DNA of 64,000 nucleotides from Sphingomonas sp. (GCA_019635535.1 JAHBZH010000001.1:1-64000); one strand, 5' to 3'. Positions 42,471 to 52,624 are shown, counted from the stretch's first letter. Translations and numbers: made by a program. The notes: generated by a model not told the origin, from the letters alone.

Positions 42471-44984
42471 ATGAGTGCCGATCAAGCCAGCGAGCGTATC
42501 GTCCTGAACCGCGGATCCGGGCGCTTCGACGCGCTTCGCGCTGCCGTCCGCGCCGCCTGGCGCAAGCGCTGGGTGAAGGCGGCGGCGATTCTCGCCGCCC
42601 TGCCGATCCTTGCCTATTTCATCCTGTGGCTGCTGTTCGCGCGCGGCCTGCCCTCGCCCGAATCGCTGCTCGTCTACGAGCCGGACCTGCCATCCTACGT
42701 CCGTGACGTGAACGGCGAGCCGGTGCAGACTTTCGCGCGCGAGCGGCGCGTCCAGCTCGCCTACAGCGAGTTCCCGCCGCAGCTCATCAACGCTTTCCTC
42801 GCCGCCGAAGACCGCACCTTCTTCAGCCATGGCGGGCTCGATTATCCCGGCGTGGTCGGCGCGATCTGGGACTATATCAGCAAGAGCGGCACCGGCGAAC
42901 GGGCGCGCGGCGGATCGACCATCACCCAGCAGGTCGCCAAGATCTTCTTCGTCGGCGACGAATATTCGGTGACGCGCAAGATCCGCGAGGCCTTCCTCGC
43001 CCGGCGGATCGAGGCGACGCTGACCAAGCAGCAGATTCTGGAGCTCTATCTCAACCAGATCTTCCTGGGCCGGAACGCCTATGGCGTGCAGGCCGCGGCG
43101 CGCGCCTATTTCGGCAAGGACGTGGGCGATCTCACCGTCGCCGAATCCGCGATGCTTGCCGCCTTGCCGCGCAGCCCCAGCAATTACGATCCGGTGCGCC
43201 GGCCGGAACGCGCGTTGGGCCGGCGCAACTGGGTGCTGAGCGAGATGCTCCGCAACAATTTCATCACCCGCGCCGAGCATGACGCGGCGCGCGCCCAGCC
43301 GATCGCGACGGTGCGGGGCGTGCAGGACAATGTCCGCAATGTCGGCGGCTATTTCATGGAGGAGGTCCGCCGCGACCTCATCAACCGCTTCGGCGAGAAT
43401 GCGGAAGCCGGGGCGAACAGCGTCTATGCCGGCGGCCTGTGGGTGCGCACCTCCTACGATCCCGCGATGCAGCAGGCGGCCGAGACCGCGCTGCGCGACG
43501 GGCTGATGCGCTACGAGCGCGGGCGCGGCTGGCGCGATCCCGGACTCAGCGTCGACATGTCGCGCGACTGGCGCTCGCAGCTTGCCGTCGCGCCGTTCGG
43601 CGCCGGCTACGACAATTGGCGCATCGCCGTGGTGATCTCGAAGGAGGGCGGCAGCGCGACCATCGGCTTCACCGACGGCTCGACCGGGACGATGCCCGCG
43701 TCGCTGGCCTCGATGCCGCGCCGGGGCTCCGGCGAGCCGGCCTTCGCGGCCTTGCGGCCCGGCGCGATCATCGCGGTCGAGCAGGAAGCAGGCGGCTGGG
43801 CGCTGCGCTCTATCCCGGAGATTTCCGGCGCGATCGTCGTCGAGGAAGTCGGCACGGGCCGCATCCGCGCGATGCAAGGCGGCTTCGATTCCCGCCTGTC
43901 GGATTTCAACCGCGCCACCCAGGCGCAGCGCCAGCCCGGCTCCTCGTTCAAGCCGGTCGTCTATGCTGCTGCGCTGGACGGCGGCATGACGCCGGCGACG
44001 ATGATCGTCGACGGTCCGTTCTGCGTGAACCAGGGCCGGCCGGGCCAATATTGCTTCCGCAATTTCTCCGGCGGCTATGCCGGGCCGCAGACGATGCGCT
44101 GGGGGCTGGAGCAATCGCGCAACCTGATGACGGTCCATGCCGCCAATCAGGTCGGCATGGACCGGGTGATCCGCATGGCCCGCCAGCTCGGCGTCGGCGA
44201 TTATTCGCGCACGCCCTATCTGCCGATCTCGCTCGGCGCCGGCGACACGACCGCCATGGCGCTCACCAACGCCTATGCGATCATGGCCAATCAGGGCCGC
44301 GCCGTGGAGCCGACCCTGATCGATTATGTCCAGGACCGGCGCGGCCGGGTGATCTGGCGCGCCGACACCCGGCCCTGCGAAGGCTGCAACGCGCCCGACT
44401 GGGACGGCCGGCCGATGCCGCGTCCGCCGCTGCGTACCCGCCAGGTGATGGACCCGATGACCGCCTATCAGGTCGTCCACATGCTGGAAGGTGTCGTCCA
44501 GCGCGGCACTGCGACCATCCTGCGCGACCTCAATCGCCCGCTGTTCGGCAAGACCGGCACGACCACCGGGCCGACCAATGTCTGGTTCGTCGGCGGCTCG
44601 CAGCAGATCGTCGCCGGCGTCTATATGGGCTTCGACCGGCCGCGGTCGATGGGCGGCTATGCTCAGGGCGGCACGCTCGCCGCGCCGATCTTCCGCCAGT
44701 TCGCGAGGGAAGCATTCGAAGGCATGCCCGTCCTCCCCTTCCGCGCGCCGCAGGGCATCCGCATGGTGCCGATCGACCGGCGCACCGGCCGGCGCGCCTT
44801 CGGCCTGTGGCCGGGCACCGATCCGCGCGCGGCGGTGATCTGGGAGGCGTTCAAGCCGGAGAGCGAGCCCCGCCGCACCGCGACCCGCGAGGAGATCACC
44901 GCGCCAACCGAGACGCGGCGGGCATCCAATGGCGGCGAACGGCGCGACAGCGATTTCTTGCAAAGCCAGGGCGGCATCTACTAG
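42471..44984 (+). CDS. mrcA: Penicillin-binding protein 1A (bifunctional transglycosylase/transpeptidase)
   Basis: The 837-residue product has a membrane helix (about residues 36-57). The GT51 transglycosylase domain has [12 protein letters not shown], then [15 protein letters not shown] and [13 protein letters not shown]. An OB-like insert is seen near 290-430. The transpeptidase domain carries the catalytic serine in [10 protein letters not shown] (about residue 490), SRNLM as the SxN motif, and KTGTTTGPT near residue 693. It polymerises and cross-links peptidoglycan at the outer face of the inner membrane. Length matches PBP1A of alphaproteobacteria. It is downstream of the amidase gene in the same direction, with the prfB gene 107 bases further on. 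Confidence 0.96.
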   Translation: MSADQASERIVLNRGSGRFDALRAAVRAAWRKRWVKAAAILAALPILAYFILWLLFARGLPSPESLLVYEPDLPSYVRDVNGEPVQTFARERRVQLAYSEFPPQLINAFLAAEDRTFFSHGGLDYPGVVGAIWDYISKSGTGERARGGSTITQQVAKIFFVGDEYSVTRKIREAFLARRIEATLTKQQILELYLNQIFLGRNAYGVQAAARAYFGKDVGDLTVAESAMLAALPRSPSNYDPVRRPERALGRRNWVLSEMLRNNFITRAEHDAARAQPIATVRGVQDNVRNVGGYFMEEVRRDLINRFGENAEAGANSVYAGGLWVRTSYDPAMQQAAETALRDGLMRYERGRGWRDPGLSVDMSRDWRSQLAVAPFGAGYDNWRIAVVISKEGGSATIGFTDGSTGTMPASLASMPRRGSGEPAFAALRPGAIIAVEQEAGGWALRSIPEISGAIVVEEVGTGRIRAMQGGFDSRLSDFNRATQAQRQPGSSFKPVVYAAALDGGMTPATMIVDGPFCVNQGRPGQYCFRNFSGGYAGPQTMRWGLEQSRNLMTVHAANQVGMDRVIRMARQLGVGDYSRTPYLPISLGAGDTTAMALTNAYAIMANQGRAVEPTLIDYVQDRRGRVIWRADTRPCEGCNAPDWDGRPMPRPPLRTRQVMDPMTAYQVVHMLEGVVQRGTATILRDLNRPLFGKTGTTTGPTNVWFVGGSQQIVAGVYMGFDRPRSMGGYAQGGTLAAPIFRQFAREAFEGMPVLPFRAPQGIRMVPIDRRTGRRAFGLWPGTDPRAAVIWEAFKPESEPRRTATREEITAPTETRRASNGGERRDSDFLQSQGGIY

Positions 44985-45011
44985 GTCGCAACCGACAGGT
45001 TGCGGCCGTGT

Positions 45012-45070
45012 CCCGGCGAAGGCCGGGATCCCGCGACAAGGGACTCCTGGACCCCGGCCTTCGCCGGGGA
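45012..45070. repeat. Interspersed palindromic repeat (CCCGGCGAAGGCCGGG family)
   Basis: CCCGGCGAAGGCCGGG (45012-45027) pairs with a complementary arm CCCCGGCCTTCGCCGGGG (45052-45069) across about 25 bases. The element is a common REP-like sequence of sphingomonads and lies between mrcA and prfB, about 20 bases before the prfB start, where it may terminate mrcA transcription. Confidence 0.75.
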
Positions 45071-45091
45071 ACAGTCAAAAAGGACTTATTG

Positions 45092-46219
45092 ATGCGCGCC
45101 GAAGCGCAAGCCTCGATCGATCAGATCAATGCCGCCCTCGACCTGCTCCGCCGTTTCCTCGACTGGGACCGCGCGCTGAAGCGGCTCGGCGAGCTCAACG
45201 CGCGCGTCGAGGATCCGACCCTGTGGGACGATGCCAAGGCCGCGCAGGAGGTGATGCGTGAGCGCCGCCGGCTGGACGAGGCGATCGGCGCGACCCGCGC
45301 GATCGAGAAGGAGCTGGCCGACACCGCCGAACTGATGGAGATGGCCGAGGCGGAAGGCGACGAAAGCCTGGTCGACGATGCGGTGAAATCGCTCGCCGAG
45401 CTGGCCGAGCGCGCCGAGCGCGACAAGGTCGCCGCCCTGCTGGCCGGCGAGGCGGACGGCAACGACACCTATGTCGAGGTCAATGCCGGCGCCGGCGGCA
45501 CCGAGAGCCAGGACTGGGCGGAGATGCTGCAGCGCATGTACACGCGCTGGGCCGAGCGGCACGGCATGAAGGTCGAGATCATCGATTATCATGCCGGCGA
45601 GCAGGCGGGGATCAAGTCCGCCACCCTGCTCATCAAGGGCGAGAACGCCTATGGCTATGCCAAGACCGAAAGCGGCGTGCACCGGCTCGTCCGCATCAGC
45701 CCCTACGATTCCAACGCGCGCCGCCACACCAGCTTTTCGAGCGTGTGGGTCTATCCGGTGGTCGACGACGACATCGACATCGAGGTGAATGACGGCGATC
45801 TCAAGATCGACACCTATCGCGCGTCCGGCGCGGGCGGGCAGCACGTCAACACCACCGACAGCGCGGTGCGGATCACGCACCTGCCCACCGGCATCATCGT
45901 CGCCTGCCAGAACCAGCGCAGCCAGCACAAGAACCGCGCCGAGGCGATGAAGCAGCTGAAGGCGCGCCTCTACGAGGCCGAATTGCAGAAGCGCGAGGCC
46001 GAGGCGATGGCCCAGCATGCCGCCAAGAGCGACATCGGCTGGGGCCATCAGATCCGCTCCTACGTCCTCCAGCCCTATCAGCTCGTGAAGGACCTGCGCA
46101 CCGGCATGACCTCCACCGCCCCGTCCGACGTGCTCGACGGCGATCTCGACCGGTTCATGGCCGCGGCCCTGTCGCAGCGCGTGACCGGCGAGAAGGTGGA
46201 CGTGGAGGACGTGGACTGA
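45092..46219 (+). CDS. prfB: Peptide chain release factor 2
   Basis: The 375-residue product reads UGA and UAA stop codons and triggers peptide release. The GGQ motif is G248-G249-Q250 in [11 protein letters not shown]. The codon-recognition tripeptide, usually SPF, is S203-P204-Y205 here. The gene is one continuous frame. At codons 23-24, where many prfB genes have a CTT TGA C slip site, it reads CTC GAC, so the classical +1 frameshift autoregulation is absent. AAAAGGAC lies 8 bases before the ATG. The next gene overlaps the stop by one base (TGATG). Confidence 0.96.
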   Translation: MRAEAQASIDQINAALDLLRRFLDWDRALKRLGELNARVEDPTLWDDAKAAQEVMRERRRLDEAIGATRAIEKELADTAELMEMAEAEGDESLVDDAVKSLAELAERAERDKVAALLAGEADGNDTYVEVNAGAGGTESQDWAEMLQRMYTRWAERHGMKVEIIDYHAGEQAGIKSATLLIKGENAYGYAKTESGVHRLVRISPYDSNARRHTSFSSVWVYPVVDDDIDIEVNDGDLKIDTYRASGAGGQHVNTTDSAVRITHLPTGIIVACQNQRSQHKNRAEAMKQLKARLYEAELQKREAEAMAQHAAKSDIGWGHQIRSYVLQPYQLVKDLRTGMTSTAPSDVLDGDLDRFMAAALSQRVTGEKVDVEDVD

Positions 46220-46911
46220 TGCGCGCGGCGGTCGCTGCCCTGCTCGCGCTGGCGCTGCTCGGCGGCTGCCGCGAGCAGGAGGCGCAGAACGCCGCCTTCC
46301 CCGCGCCGCAGCGCCCGGTCGCGCCGATCACCTCGTCCGAATATCGCGACGAGGACGCCCGCGACAGCGTCGGCGAGTTCGAGACGGTGATGCGCCTTGC
46401 CGAGATCGGCGAGGGTATGTCGGTCGCCGATATCGGCGCCGGCCAGGGCTATTACACCGTCCGCCTGTCGCCGATCGTCGGTCCGCAGGGCCGGGTGCTG
46501 GCCGAGGACATCGTGCCGGAGACGATCCGCGCGCTCGCCCAGCGCGTGCAGAACGAGCGGCTCGACAATGTCGCGATCAAGCTGGGCGAGGCCAACGATC
46601 CGCAGCTTCCCGACCGGTCGTTCGATCGGATCCTGATGATCCACATGTATCACGAGATCGCCAGCCCCAGCGAGTTCCTTTGGCACCTGCGTGACGATCT
46701 CACACAGGGCGGCAAGATCATCGTCGTCGATGCCGACCGGACGACCGACCGTCACGGCACCCCGCCGCGCCTGCTGGTCTGCGAGTTCAGCGCGCTCGGC
46801 TACGAGCTGCGCCGCTTCGAGCGGCTGAGCGACAGCGAATCCTATTTCGCCTCGTTCGAACCGCGCGGCCCGCGCCCCGAGCCGGGTACGATCCGTCCCT
46901 GCGCGCTCTGA
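46219..46911 (+). CDS. Lipoprotein with class I SAM-dependent methyltransferase domain
   Basis: The 230-residue product begins with a lipoprotein signal, [10 protein letters not shown], with C17 as the lipid attachment site. A class I methyltransferase fold follows: [17 protein letters not shown] (motif I, about residues 68-84), VLAEDI (acidic loop) and [16 protein letters not shown] (motif IV), then [11 protein letters not shown]. There is no NPPY motif, so it is not PrmC-type. SAM is not expected in the periplasm, so either the protein stays inside, uses another ligand, or the signal is misleading. Its start overlaps prfB by one base, suggesting translational coupling. The substrate is unknown. 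Confidence 0.8.
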   Translation: MRAAVAALLALALLGGCREQEAQNAAFPAPQRPVAPITSSEYRDEDARDSVGEFETVMRLAEIGEGMSVADIGAGQGYYTVRLSPIVGPQGRVLAEDIVPETIRALAQRVQNERLDNVAIKLGEANDPQLPDRSFDRILMIHMYHEIASPSEFLWHLRDDLTQGGKIIVVDADRTTDRHGTPPRLLVCEFSALGYELRRFERLSDSESYFASFEPRGPRPEPGTIRPCAL

Positions 46912-46912
46912 G

Positions 46913-47350
46913 CTAGAGCAACCCCAAAGCGCGGAAGCTGCGGCAGTCGCCGGCGGCGAAGATGAGGTGATCGTGCAGGCGGATGTCGAGCCGCTCCCCC
47001 GCCTCGGCCAGCCGGCGGGTGGCCGCGATGTCGGCCGGGCTGGGGCTGGGATCGCCGCTCGGGTGATTGTGCGCGATCACCAGCCCCGCCGCGTCCCGCG
47101 CCAAAGCGGCGGCGATGATGTCGCGCACCGGCAGCGCCATCGAATCCGCGCCGCGCGCCACCTCCTCGTCCAGCGCCAGCAGGCGCCGCCCGGCATCGAG
47201 ATGCGCCACCGCCAGCTTCTCGCCCCGCGCGTCGGCGAAAAGCGGGCGCAGCAGATCGGCGGCGGCGCGGGCGGTGTCCACGATCATCGCCGCCTTCTGC
47301 CATCGCCGGCGCGTGCGATGGCGCACGAAAGACTCCGTTTCGGACGCCAT
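46913..47350 (-). CDS. JAB domain protein, RadC-like without the helix-hairpin-helix region
   Basis: The 145-residue product contains the RadC/JAB metalloprotease-like domain: [24 protein letters not shown] carries the H-x-H, S and D zinc-site residues, and [19 protein letters not shown] closes the domain. Typical RadC proteins (about 220-230 residues) have an N-terminal UPF0758 helix-hairpin-helix part that is missing here. An N-terminal truncation or a distinct small JAB family are both possible. Function of RadC-type proteins is unsettled. It is convergent with the methyltransferase gene (1 base between stops) and divergent from thyA. Confidence 0.85.
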   Translation of the reverse strand: MASETESFVRHRTRRRWQKAAMIVDTARAAADLLRPLFADARGEKLAVAHLDAGRRLLALDEEVARGADSMALPVRDIIAAALARDAAGLVIAHNHPSGDPSPSPADIAATRRLAEAGERLDIRLHDHLIFAAGDCRSFRALGLL

Positions 47351-47392
47351 TTTGGATTGGAAACGCCGCGCCGGACGGGCCATAGCATGGCC

Positions 47393-48187
47393 ATGCGCGC
47401 CTATCTCGATCTCCTGAGCCTGATCCTCGACGAAGGCGTCGAACAGCAGGACCGCACCGGCACGGGCACCCGTTCGGTGTTCGGCCACCAGATGCGCTTC
47501 GATCTGTCGAAGGGCTTCCCGCTGCTCACCACCAAGAAACTGCACCTGCGCTCGATCATCGTCGAATTGCTCTGGTTCCTGCGCGGCGACACCAATGTGC
47601 GCTGGCTGCAGGACCGCCGTGTGAGCATCTGGGACGAATGGGCGGACGAAAGCGGCGAGCTCGGACCCGTTTACGGCAAGCAATGGCGGCATTGGGAAAC
47701 GGCCGACGGGCGCGAGATCGACCAGATCGCGGGCCTGATCGACCTCATCAAGCGCGATCCCGCCTCGCGCCGCCAGATCGTCACTGCCTGGAATCCCGGC
47801 GATCTGCACCGGATGGCGCTGGCCCCCTGCCACTGCCTGTTCCAGACTCAGGTGGCCGGCGGCAAGCTCCACCTCCAGCTCTACCAGCGCAGCGCCGACG
47901 TCTTCCTCGGCGTCCCCTTCAACATCGCCAGCTATGCGCTGCTGACCCACATGCTCGCCCAGCAATGCTCCCTGGAGCCCGGCACCTTCGTGTGGACCGG
48001 CGGCGATTGCCACCTCTACGCCAACCATCTCGACCAGGCCCGCGAGCAGCTCGCCCGCGACCCGCGCCCGCTCCCCCGCCTCCACATCCTGCGCCAGCCG
48101 GACGCGATCGACGCCTACGAATATGAGGATTTCGAGATCGTGGATTACGATCCTCATCCACATATCAAGGCGGAGGTGGCGGTTTGA
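47393..48187 (+). CDS. thyA: Thymidylate synthase
   Basis: The 264-residue enzyme converts dUMP to dTMP with methylene-tetrahydrofolate, exactly the E. coli length. The nucleophile is C146 in LAPCHCLFQ. Other family blocks are [11 protein letters not shown] (folate/phosphate loop), [40 protein letters not shown] and the C-terminal [18 protein letters not shown]. An ATG two codons earlier (47387) is equally possible. It forms an operon with folA, whose TTG start overlaps the thyA stop. Pairing is logical because dihydrofolate produced here is reduced by FolA. Confidence 0.97.
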   Translation: MRAYLDLLSLILDEGVEQQDRTGTGTRSVFGHQMRFDLSKGFPLLTTKKLHLRSIIVELLWFLRGDTNVRWLQDRRVSIWDEWADESGELGPVYGKQWRHWETADGREIDQIAGLIDLIKRDPASRRQIVTAWNPGDLHRMALAPCHCLFQTQVAGGKLHLQLYQRSADVFLGVPFNIASYALLTHMLAQQCSLEPGTFVWTGGDCHLYANHLDQAREQLARDPRPLPRLHILRQPDAIDAYEYEDFEIVDYDPHPHIKAEVAV

Positions 48188-48675
48188 CCCGACCGCAGAT
48201 CACCCTCGTCGTCGCCCGCGCCGACAATGGGGTGATCGGGCGGGACGGCGGCCTACCCTGGCATCTGCCGGCGGACCTCAGGCGCTTCAAGCGGCTCACC
48301 ATGGGCAATCCGATGATCATGGGCCGCCGCACCTTCGAAAGCCTGCCCGGCCTGCTTCCCGGCCGCCGCCATATCGTGCTGACCCGGGCCGCGGACTGGC
48401 GGCCGACAGGCGCCGAGATCGCACGCACGCCGGAGGAGGCACTTGCCCTGGCCGGCGGCGGCAAGGTTTCGGTCATCGGCGGGGCCGAAATCTTCGCCCT
48501 GTTCGCGCCGCGCGCCGATGCGGTGGAGCTGACCGAAGTGCATGGCGAGATCGCCGGCGACACGATCCTCCCGCCCTTCGATCCCGCAATCTGGCATGAA
48601 GTATCGCGCGAGGATCACCCGGCGCAAGGCGATGTCCCGGCGCACAGCTTCGTCCGGCTCGAACGCACGCGCTAG
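48184..48675 (+). CDS. folA: Dihydrofolate reductase
   Basis: The 163-residue enzyme reduces dihydrofolate to tetrahydrofolate with NADPH. Motifs are [27 protein letters not shown] (substrate site), [18 protein letters not shown] and VIGGAEIF. The start is TTG at 48184, overlapping the thyA stop as TTGA, so translation is coupled. The acidic residue in the active site corresponds to the aspartate in PADL. Length is normal for chromosomal FolA. Next downstream is ribF, after 32 bases. Confidence 0.96.
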   Translation: MTRPQITLVVARADNGVIGRDGGLPWHLPADLRRFKRLTMGNPMIMGRRTFESLPGLLPGRRHIVLTRAADWRPTGAEIARTPEEALALAGGGKVSVIGGAEIFALFAPRADAVELTEVHGEIAGDTILPPFDPAIWHEVSREDHPAQGDVPAHSFVRLERTR

Positions 48676-48707
48676 GCAGGGCGCGCGGCGCTTCCTATAG
48701 AAACGCC

Positions 48708-49649
48708 ATGGAGCGCCTTGACGGGGGCTCGGCGGTCCCGGCCCCTTTGCGCGGCGGCATCGTCGCGCTCGGCAATTTCGACGGGTTTCACACGGGCCAC
48801 CAAGCGGTGGTGGGCCGCGCCGTCGCGCGCGCCCGGGCCGAAGGGCGCCCGGCCTTGGTCGCGACCTTCGATCCGCATCCGGCGCGCTTCTTCAAGCCCG
48901 ACCTGCCGCCTTTCCGCCTCACCACGCTCGACCAGCGCGAGCGGCTGTTCGCCGAAGCCGGGGCGGACGCGATGCTGGTCTTCCGGTTCGACGCCGATCT
49001 CGCGTCCGTCACCGCCGCCGATTTCGTCGCCGATCATCTCGCCAGCCGGATCGGCGCGGCGGGCGTCGTCACCGGCGAGGATTTCACCTTCGGCAAGGGC
49101 CGGGGCGGCGATGTCGATGTGCTGAAGCTGCTCGGCCAGGCGCAGCGCCTGTCGGTCGACGCGGTGGCACCGGTCTCTGACGAGGACGCGCCCGTCTCCT
49201 CCAGCCGCATCCGCGATGCGTTGGCGGCGGGCGATTGCGCCACCGCGACGCGCCTGCTCACCCGCCCGTTCGCGATCGAAGGCGTTGTGGAGCATGGCGA
49301 CAAGCGCGGACGGGAGCTGGGTTTTCCGACCGCCAATGTCGGTCTCGGCAATTATCTGCGCCCGCGCTTCGGAATCTATGCGGTGCGCGGGCGGCTGCCG
49401 GAGGGACGGACAGTGGACGGCGTCGCCAATCTCGGCATCCGGCCGATGTTCGAGTCCGCAAAGGAACTGCTCGAGCCCTGGTTCTTCGATTTCGACGGCG
49501 ATCTTTACGGCGCGACCATCGAGGTCGAGCTGATCGCCCATCTGCGCGACGAAGCCGCCTTCGACGGGCTCGACGCGCTGAAGGCCCAGATCCGCCGCGA
49601 TGCGGCGGCGGCGAAGGCCGCGCTTGCCGCCGCCCCGCCCCTCGCCTAA
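48708..49649 (+). CDS. ribF: Bifunctional riboflavin kinase / FAD synthetase
   Basis: The 313-residue product makes FMN and then FAD from riboflavin. The N-terminal FAD-synthetase (nucleotidyltransferase) domain has ALGNFDGFHTGHQAVV, TFDPHP and SSSRIRDAL. The C-terminal flavokinase domain has GDKRGRELGFPTANV and GVANLGIRPMFE, both diagnostic. Length matches the family (300-315). It is located directly before ileS (11 bases), the classical ribF-ileS-lspA order seen in E. coli as well. All appear cotranscribed with thyA-folA. Confidence 0.96.
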   Translation: MERLDGGSAVPAPLRGGIVALGNFDGFHTGHQAVVGRAVARARAEGRPALVATFDPHPARFFKPDLPPFRLTTLDQRERLFAEAGADAMLVFRFDADLASVTAADFVADHLASRIGAAGVVTGEDFTFGKGRGGDVDVLKLLGQAQRLSVDAVAPVSDEDAPVSSSRIRDALAAGDCATATRLLTRPFAIEGVVEHGDKRGRELGFPTANVGLGNYLRPRFGIYAVRGRLPEGRTVDGVANLGIRPMFESAKELLEPWFFDFDGDLYGATIEVELIAHLRDEAAFDGLDALKAQIRRDAAAAKAALAAAPPLA

Positions 49650-49660
49650 GTCCGCCCGCA

Positions 49661-52624
49661 ATGTCCGACAAACCCGATTACAGAGACACCGTCTTCCTGC
49701 CGAAGACGGACTTCCCGATGAAGGCCGGCCTCGCGCAGAAGGAGCCGGCCATCCTCGCGCGCTGGGAGGAGCAGAAGCTCTACGAACAGCTCCGCGCGGC
49801 GCGCAGGGACCGCAAGCGCTTCATCCTCCACGACGGCCCGCCCTACGCCAATGGCGACATCCATATGGGCCATGCGATGAACAAGATCCTGAAGGACATC
49901 ATCGTCCGTTCGGCGACCCTGCGCGGCTTCGATGCGCCCTACATCCCCGGCTGGGACTGCCACGGCCTGCCGATCGAATGGAAGATCGAGGAGCAGTACC
50001 GCAAGAAGAAGCTCGACAAGGACGCGGTACCCAAGCCGCAATTCCGCGCCGAATGCCGCGCCTATGCGGACCGGTGGGTCGGCGTCCAGATGGCACAGTT
50101 CCAGCGCCTCGGCGTGATGGGCGAGTGGGACGATCCCTATCTCACCATGAAGTTCGAGGCGGAGGCGGCGATCGTCGCCGAGCTCTTGAAATTCGCCGAA
50201 AGCGGCCAGCTCTATCGCGGCGCCAAGCCGGTCATGTGGAGCCCGGTCGAGAAGACCGCCCTGGCCGAGGCCGAGGTGGAATATGAGGATATCGTCTCGA
50301 CCCAGATCGACGTGGCGTTCGAGATCGTCGAAAGCCCGATCCCGGCGCTGGTCGGCGCCCATGCGGTGGTGTGGACGACGACGCCGTGGACGATCCCGGT
50401 CAACCAGGCTTTGGCTTATGGGCCGGAGATCGATTATCGTTTGGTCGAGTGGGCAGACAAAAAGCTTCTGATCGCTGACTCATTGGTTACGGCTGCATGG
50501 TATCGGTTCCGGGGTTCGAAAACGATCACAACCGTATCGGATGAGTCCGGGCCATACTTGGAAGTCGTGGAATACAATGACTCGGACCCGTTACCTCTCG
50601 GCCTAAAGATCAAAGGCTCCGACCTCGCCGGCACTATCGCCCGCCACCCGATGCACCATCTCGGCGGCTTCTTTGCCAGGCCCCGCCCCTTCCTGCCCGG
50701 CGAGTTCGTCACCACCGACACCGGCACCGGCCTCGTCCACATGGCGCCGGATCATGGCGAGGACGATTTCGAGCTGTGCAAGGCGCACGGCATCGATCCG
50801 GTCTTCGCGGTCGCGGACGACGGCAAGTATCGCGAGGACTGGGAATGGCTCGGCGGCTTGGGGTCCGTGATCAACGCGAAGTTCAACGCGCCGGACGGCC
50901 CGATCTGCTCGGACCTGCGCGAGGCCGGCGCCCTGCTCGCCGCCAGCGCGGATTACCAGCACAGCTATCCGCACAGCTGGCGCTCCAAGGCCAAGGTGAT
51001 CTTCCGCTGCACGCCCCAGTGGTTCATCCCGATGGACAAAAACCCCTCTCCCCTTGCGGGAGAGGGACAGGCACGCGCAGCGGGCCAGGGTGAGGGAATG
51101 GCGGATGCCGCTCCCCCTCACCCCAACCCCTCTCCCGCAAGGGGAGAGGGGCTTAGGGCCACCGCCCTCGCCGCGATCGACGAGACGCGCTGGGTGCCGG
51201 AGAAATCGAAGAACCGCATCAAGTCGATGGTCGAAGGCCGCCCGGACTGGGTGATCTCCCGTCAGCGCGCCTGGGGCGTGCCGATCGCGCTCTATGTGGA
51301 CCGCAAGACCGGCGCGTACCTCAACGATCCCGCCGTCAACGCCCGCATCGTCGCGGCCTTCCGCGCGGGCGGAGCCGACGCCTGGTTCGCGGCGGACCAT
51401 CAGGCCCTGCTCGGCAACAGCTATCGCCTGGAGGATTACGAGCCGCAGCAGGACATCCTCGACGTCTGGTTCGATAGCGGCTCGACCCACGCTTATGTGA
51501 TCGAGGCCCGCTACGGCGAGGGCGTCCGCGCCGATCTCTATCTCGAAGGCTCCGACCAGCATCGCGGCTGGTTCCAGTCCTCTCTGCTGGAATCGAGCGG
51601 CACGCGCGGCCGGGCGCCTTATGAGGGCGTGCTGACCCATGGTTTCGCGCTCGACCAGAACGGGCGCAAGATGTCGAAGAGCCTCGGCAATGTCGTCGAT
51701 CCGCTCGCCATCATCCGCGACAACGGCGCGGACATATTGCGCCTCTGGGTCGCCTCGACCGACTATTTCGAGGATGTGCGGATCGGCAAGGAGGTGCTGG
51801 CCGGCACGTCCGACGCCTATCGCAAGCTCAGGAACACCTTCCGCTACCTGCTCGGCGCGCTCGACGGGTTCACCGAGGAAGAGCGCGTCGCGGACGTGGC
51901 GGCGATGCCGGAGCTGGAGCGCTGGGTGCTCCACCGCCTCGCCGCGCTCGACGCGGAGCTGCGCGAGGCGGCCGAGGGCTATGAGTTCAACCGCTACACG
52001 CGCGCGCTCATGGCCTTCGCCAATGACGATCTTTCCGCCTTCTTCTTCGATATCCGCAAGGACAGCCTCTATTGCGACGCGCCGGCCAGCCCCAAGCGCC
52101 GCGCCTATCGCACCGTCCTCGACCACATCTTCCACGCCCTCGTCCGCTGGGCGAGCCCGATCCTGTGCTTCACGGCGGAGGAGGTGTGGGGCACGCGCTA
52201 TCCGGCGGCGGGAAGCGTGCATTTGCTGGACTGGCCGGAGGTGGAGGCCGGGTGGCGAGATGATGAGCTTGGCACGAAGTGGTCGCTAATCCATCGGGTT
52301 CGTTCGATAATCACGTTCAACCTCGAACGGCAGCGTAGAGATAAGGAAATTGGCTCCAGTCTGGAAGCAGCCCCTACCGTTCGCTGCTACAATCAAGCTG
52401 AGCACGCCGCAATTTCCAGTCTTGGAGAGGATGGATTTGCTGAGGTTTGCATTACTTCAGGTTCGACAATCCTGCCGTTCGTACCCGGTGCCGAGGAGGA
52501 CGGGATTCATGTAAAAACGACGAGGGCATCTGGAAACAAATGCGGCCGCTGCTGGCGGCATCTGCCCGAAGTGACGGAAGACGGCGATCTCTGCGGTCGC
52601 TGCGACGAGGTGGTGAATGGCTGA
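49661..52624 (+). CDS. ileS: Isoleucine-tRNA ligase with an in-frame palindromic insert
   Basis: The 987-residue enzyme charges tRNA-Ile. It has the HIGH motif as HMGH in YANGDIHMGHAMNK, the CP1 editing domain, and KMSKS in NGRKMSKSLGN. The C-terminal zinc ribbon is CGRCWRHLPEVTEDGDLCGRC. Between PQWFIPMDK and LRATALAAIDETRW lie 37 extra residues (461-497) encoded by a palindromic element, in frame and without stops. Two stretches, 50405-50620 and 52255-52545, use clearly more AT-rich codons than the rest, suggesting mosaic origin. Its stop overlaps the lspA start by 8 bases. The enzyme should still be functional because the insert is in a loop that varies in length in the family. Confidence 0.96.
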   Translation: MSDKPDYRDTVFLPKTDFPMKAGLAQKEPAILARWEEQKLYEQLRAARRDRKRFILHDGPPYANGDIHMGHAMNKILKDIIVRSATLRGFDAPYIPGWDCHGLPIEWKIEEQYRKKKLDKDAVPKPQFRAECRAYADRWVGVQMAQFQRLGVMGEWDDPYLTMKFEAEAAIVAELLKFAESGQLYRGAKPVMWSPVEKTALAEAEVEYEDIVSTQIDVAFEIVESPIPALVGAHAVVWTTTPWTIPVNQALAYGPEIDYRLVEWADKKLLIADSLVTAAWYRFRGSKTITTVSDESGPYLEVVEYNDSDPLPLGLKIKGSDLAGTIARHPMHHLGGFFARPRPFLPGEFVTTDTGTGLVHMAPDHGEDDFELCKAHGIDPVFAVADDGKYREDWEWLGGLGSVINAKFNAPDGPICSDLREAGALLAASADYQHSYPHSWRSKAKVIFRCTPQWFIPMDKNPSPLAGEGQARAAGQGEGMADAAPPHPNPSPARGEGLRATALAAIDETRWVPEKSKNRIKSMVEGRPDWVISRQRAWGVPIALYVDRKTGAYLNDPAVNARIVAAFRAGGADAWFAADHQALLGNSYRLEDYEPQQDILDVWFDSGSTHAYVIEARYGEGVRADLYLEGSDQHRGWFQSSLLESSGTRGRAPYEGVLTHGFALDQNGRKMSKSLGNVVDPLAIIRDNGADILRLWVASTDYFEDVRIGKEVLAGTSDAYRKLRNTFRYLLGALDGFTEEERVADVAAMPELERWVLHRLAALDAELREAAEGYEFNRYTRALMAFANDDLSAFFFDIRKDSLYCDAPASPKRRAYRTVLDHIFHALVRWASPILCFTAEEVWGTRYPAAGSVHLLDWPEVEAGWRDDELGTKWSLIHRVRSIITFNLERQRRDKEIGSSLEAAPTVRCYNQAEHAAISSLGEDGFAEVCITSGSTILPFVPGAEEDGIHVKTTRASGNKCGRCWRHLPEVTEDGDLCGRCDEVVNG
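51041..51151 (+). repeat. In-frame palindromic element inside ileS
   Basis: Perfect 24-base arms (51043-51066 and 51128-51151) are exact reverse complements. Inside them a second pair, GGGTGAGGG (51088-51096) and CCCTCACCC (51115-51123), is also perfect. The 111 bases (37 codons) add a Pro/Gly/Glu-rich segment of the type PSPLAGEG ... NPSPARGEG. Such elements are usually intergenic, so a coding insertion is notable. Confidence 0.85.

Noticed and set aside
41496..44963. 1155-codon open frame on the minus strand
   Set aside because: Antisense to the amidase and PBP1A genes; composition-driven, no domain.
49235..49660. N-terminal extension of ileS
   Set aside because: The frame is open inside ribF, but the IleRS family begins at the ATG at 49661.
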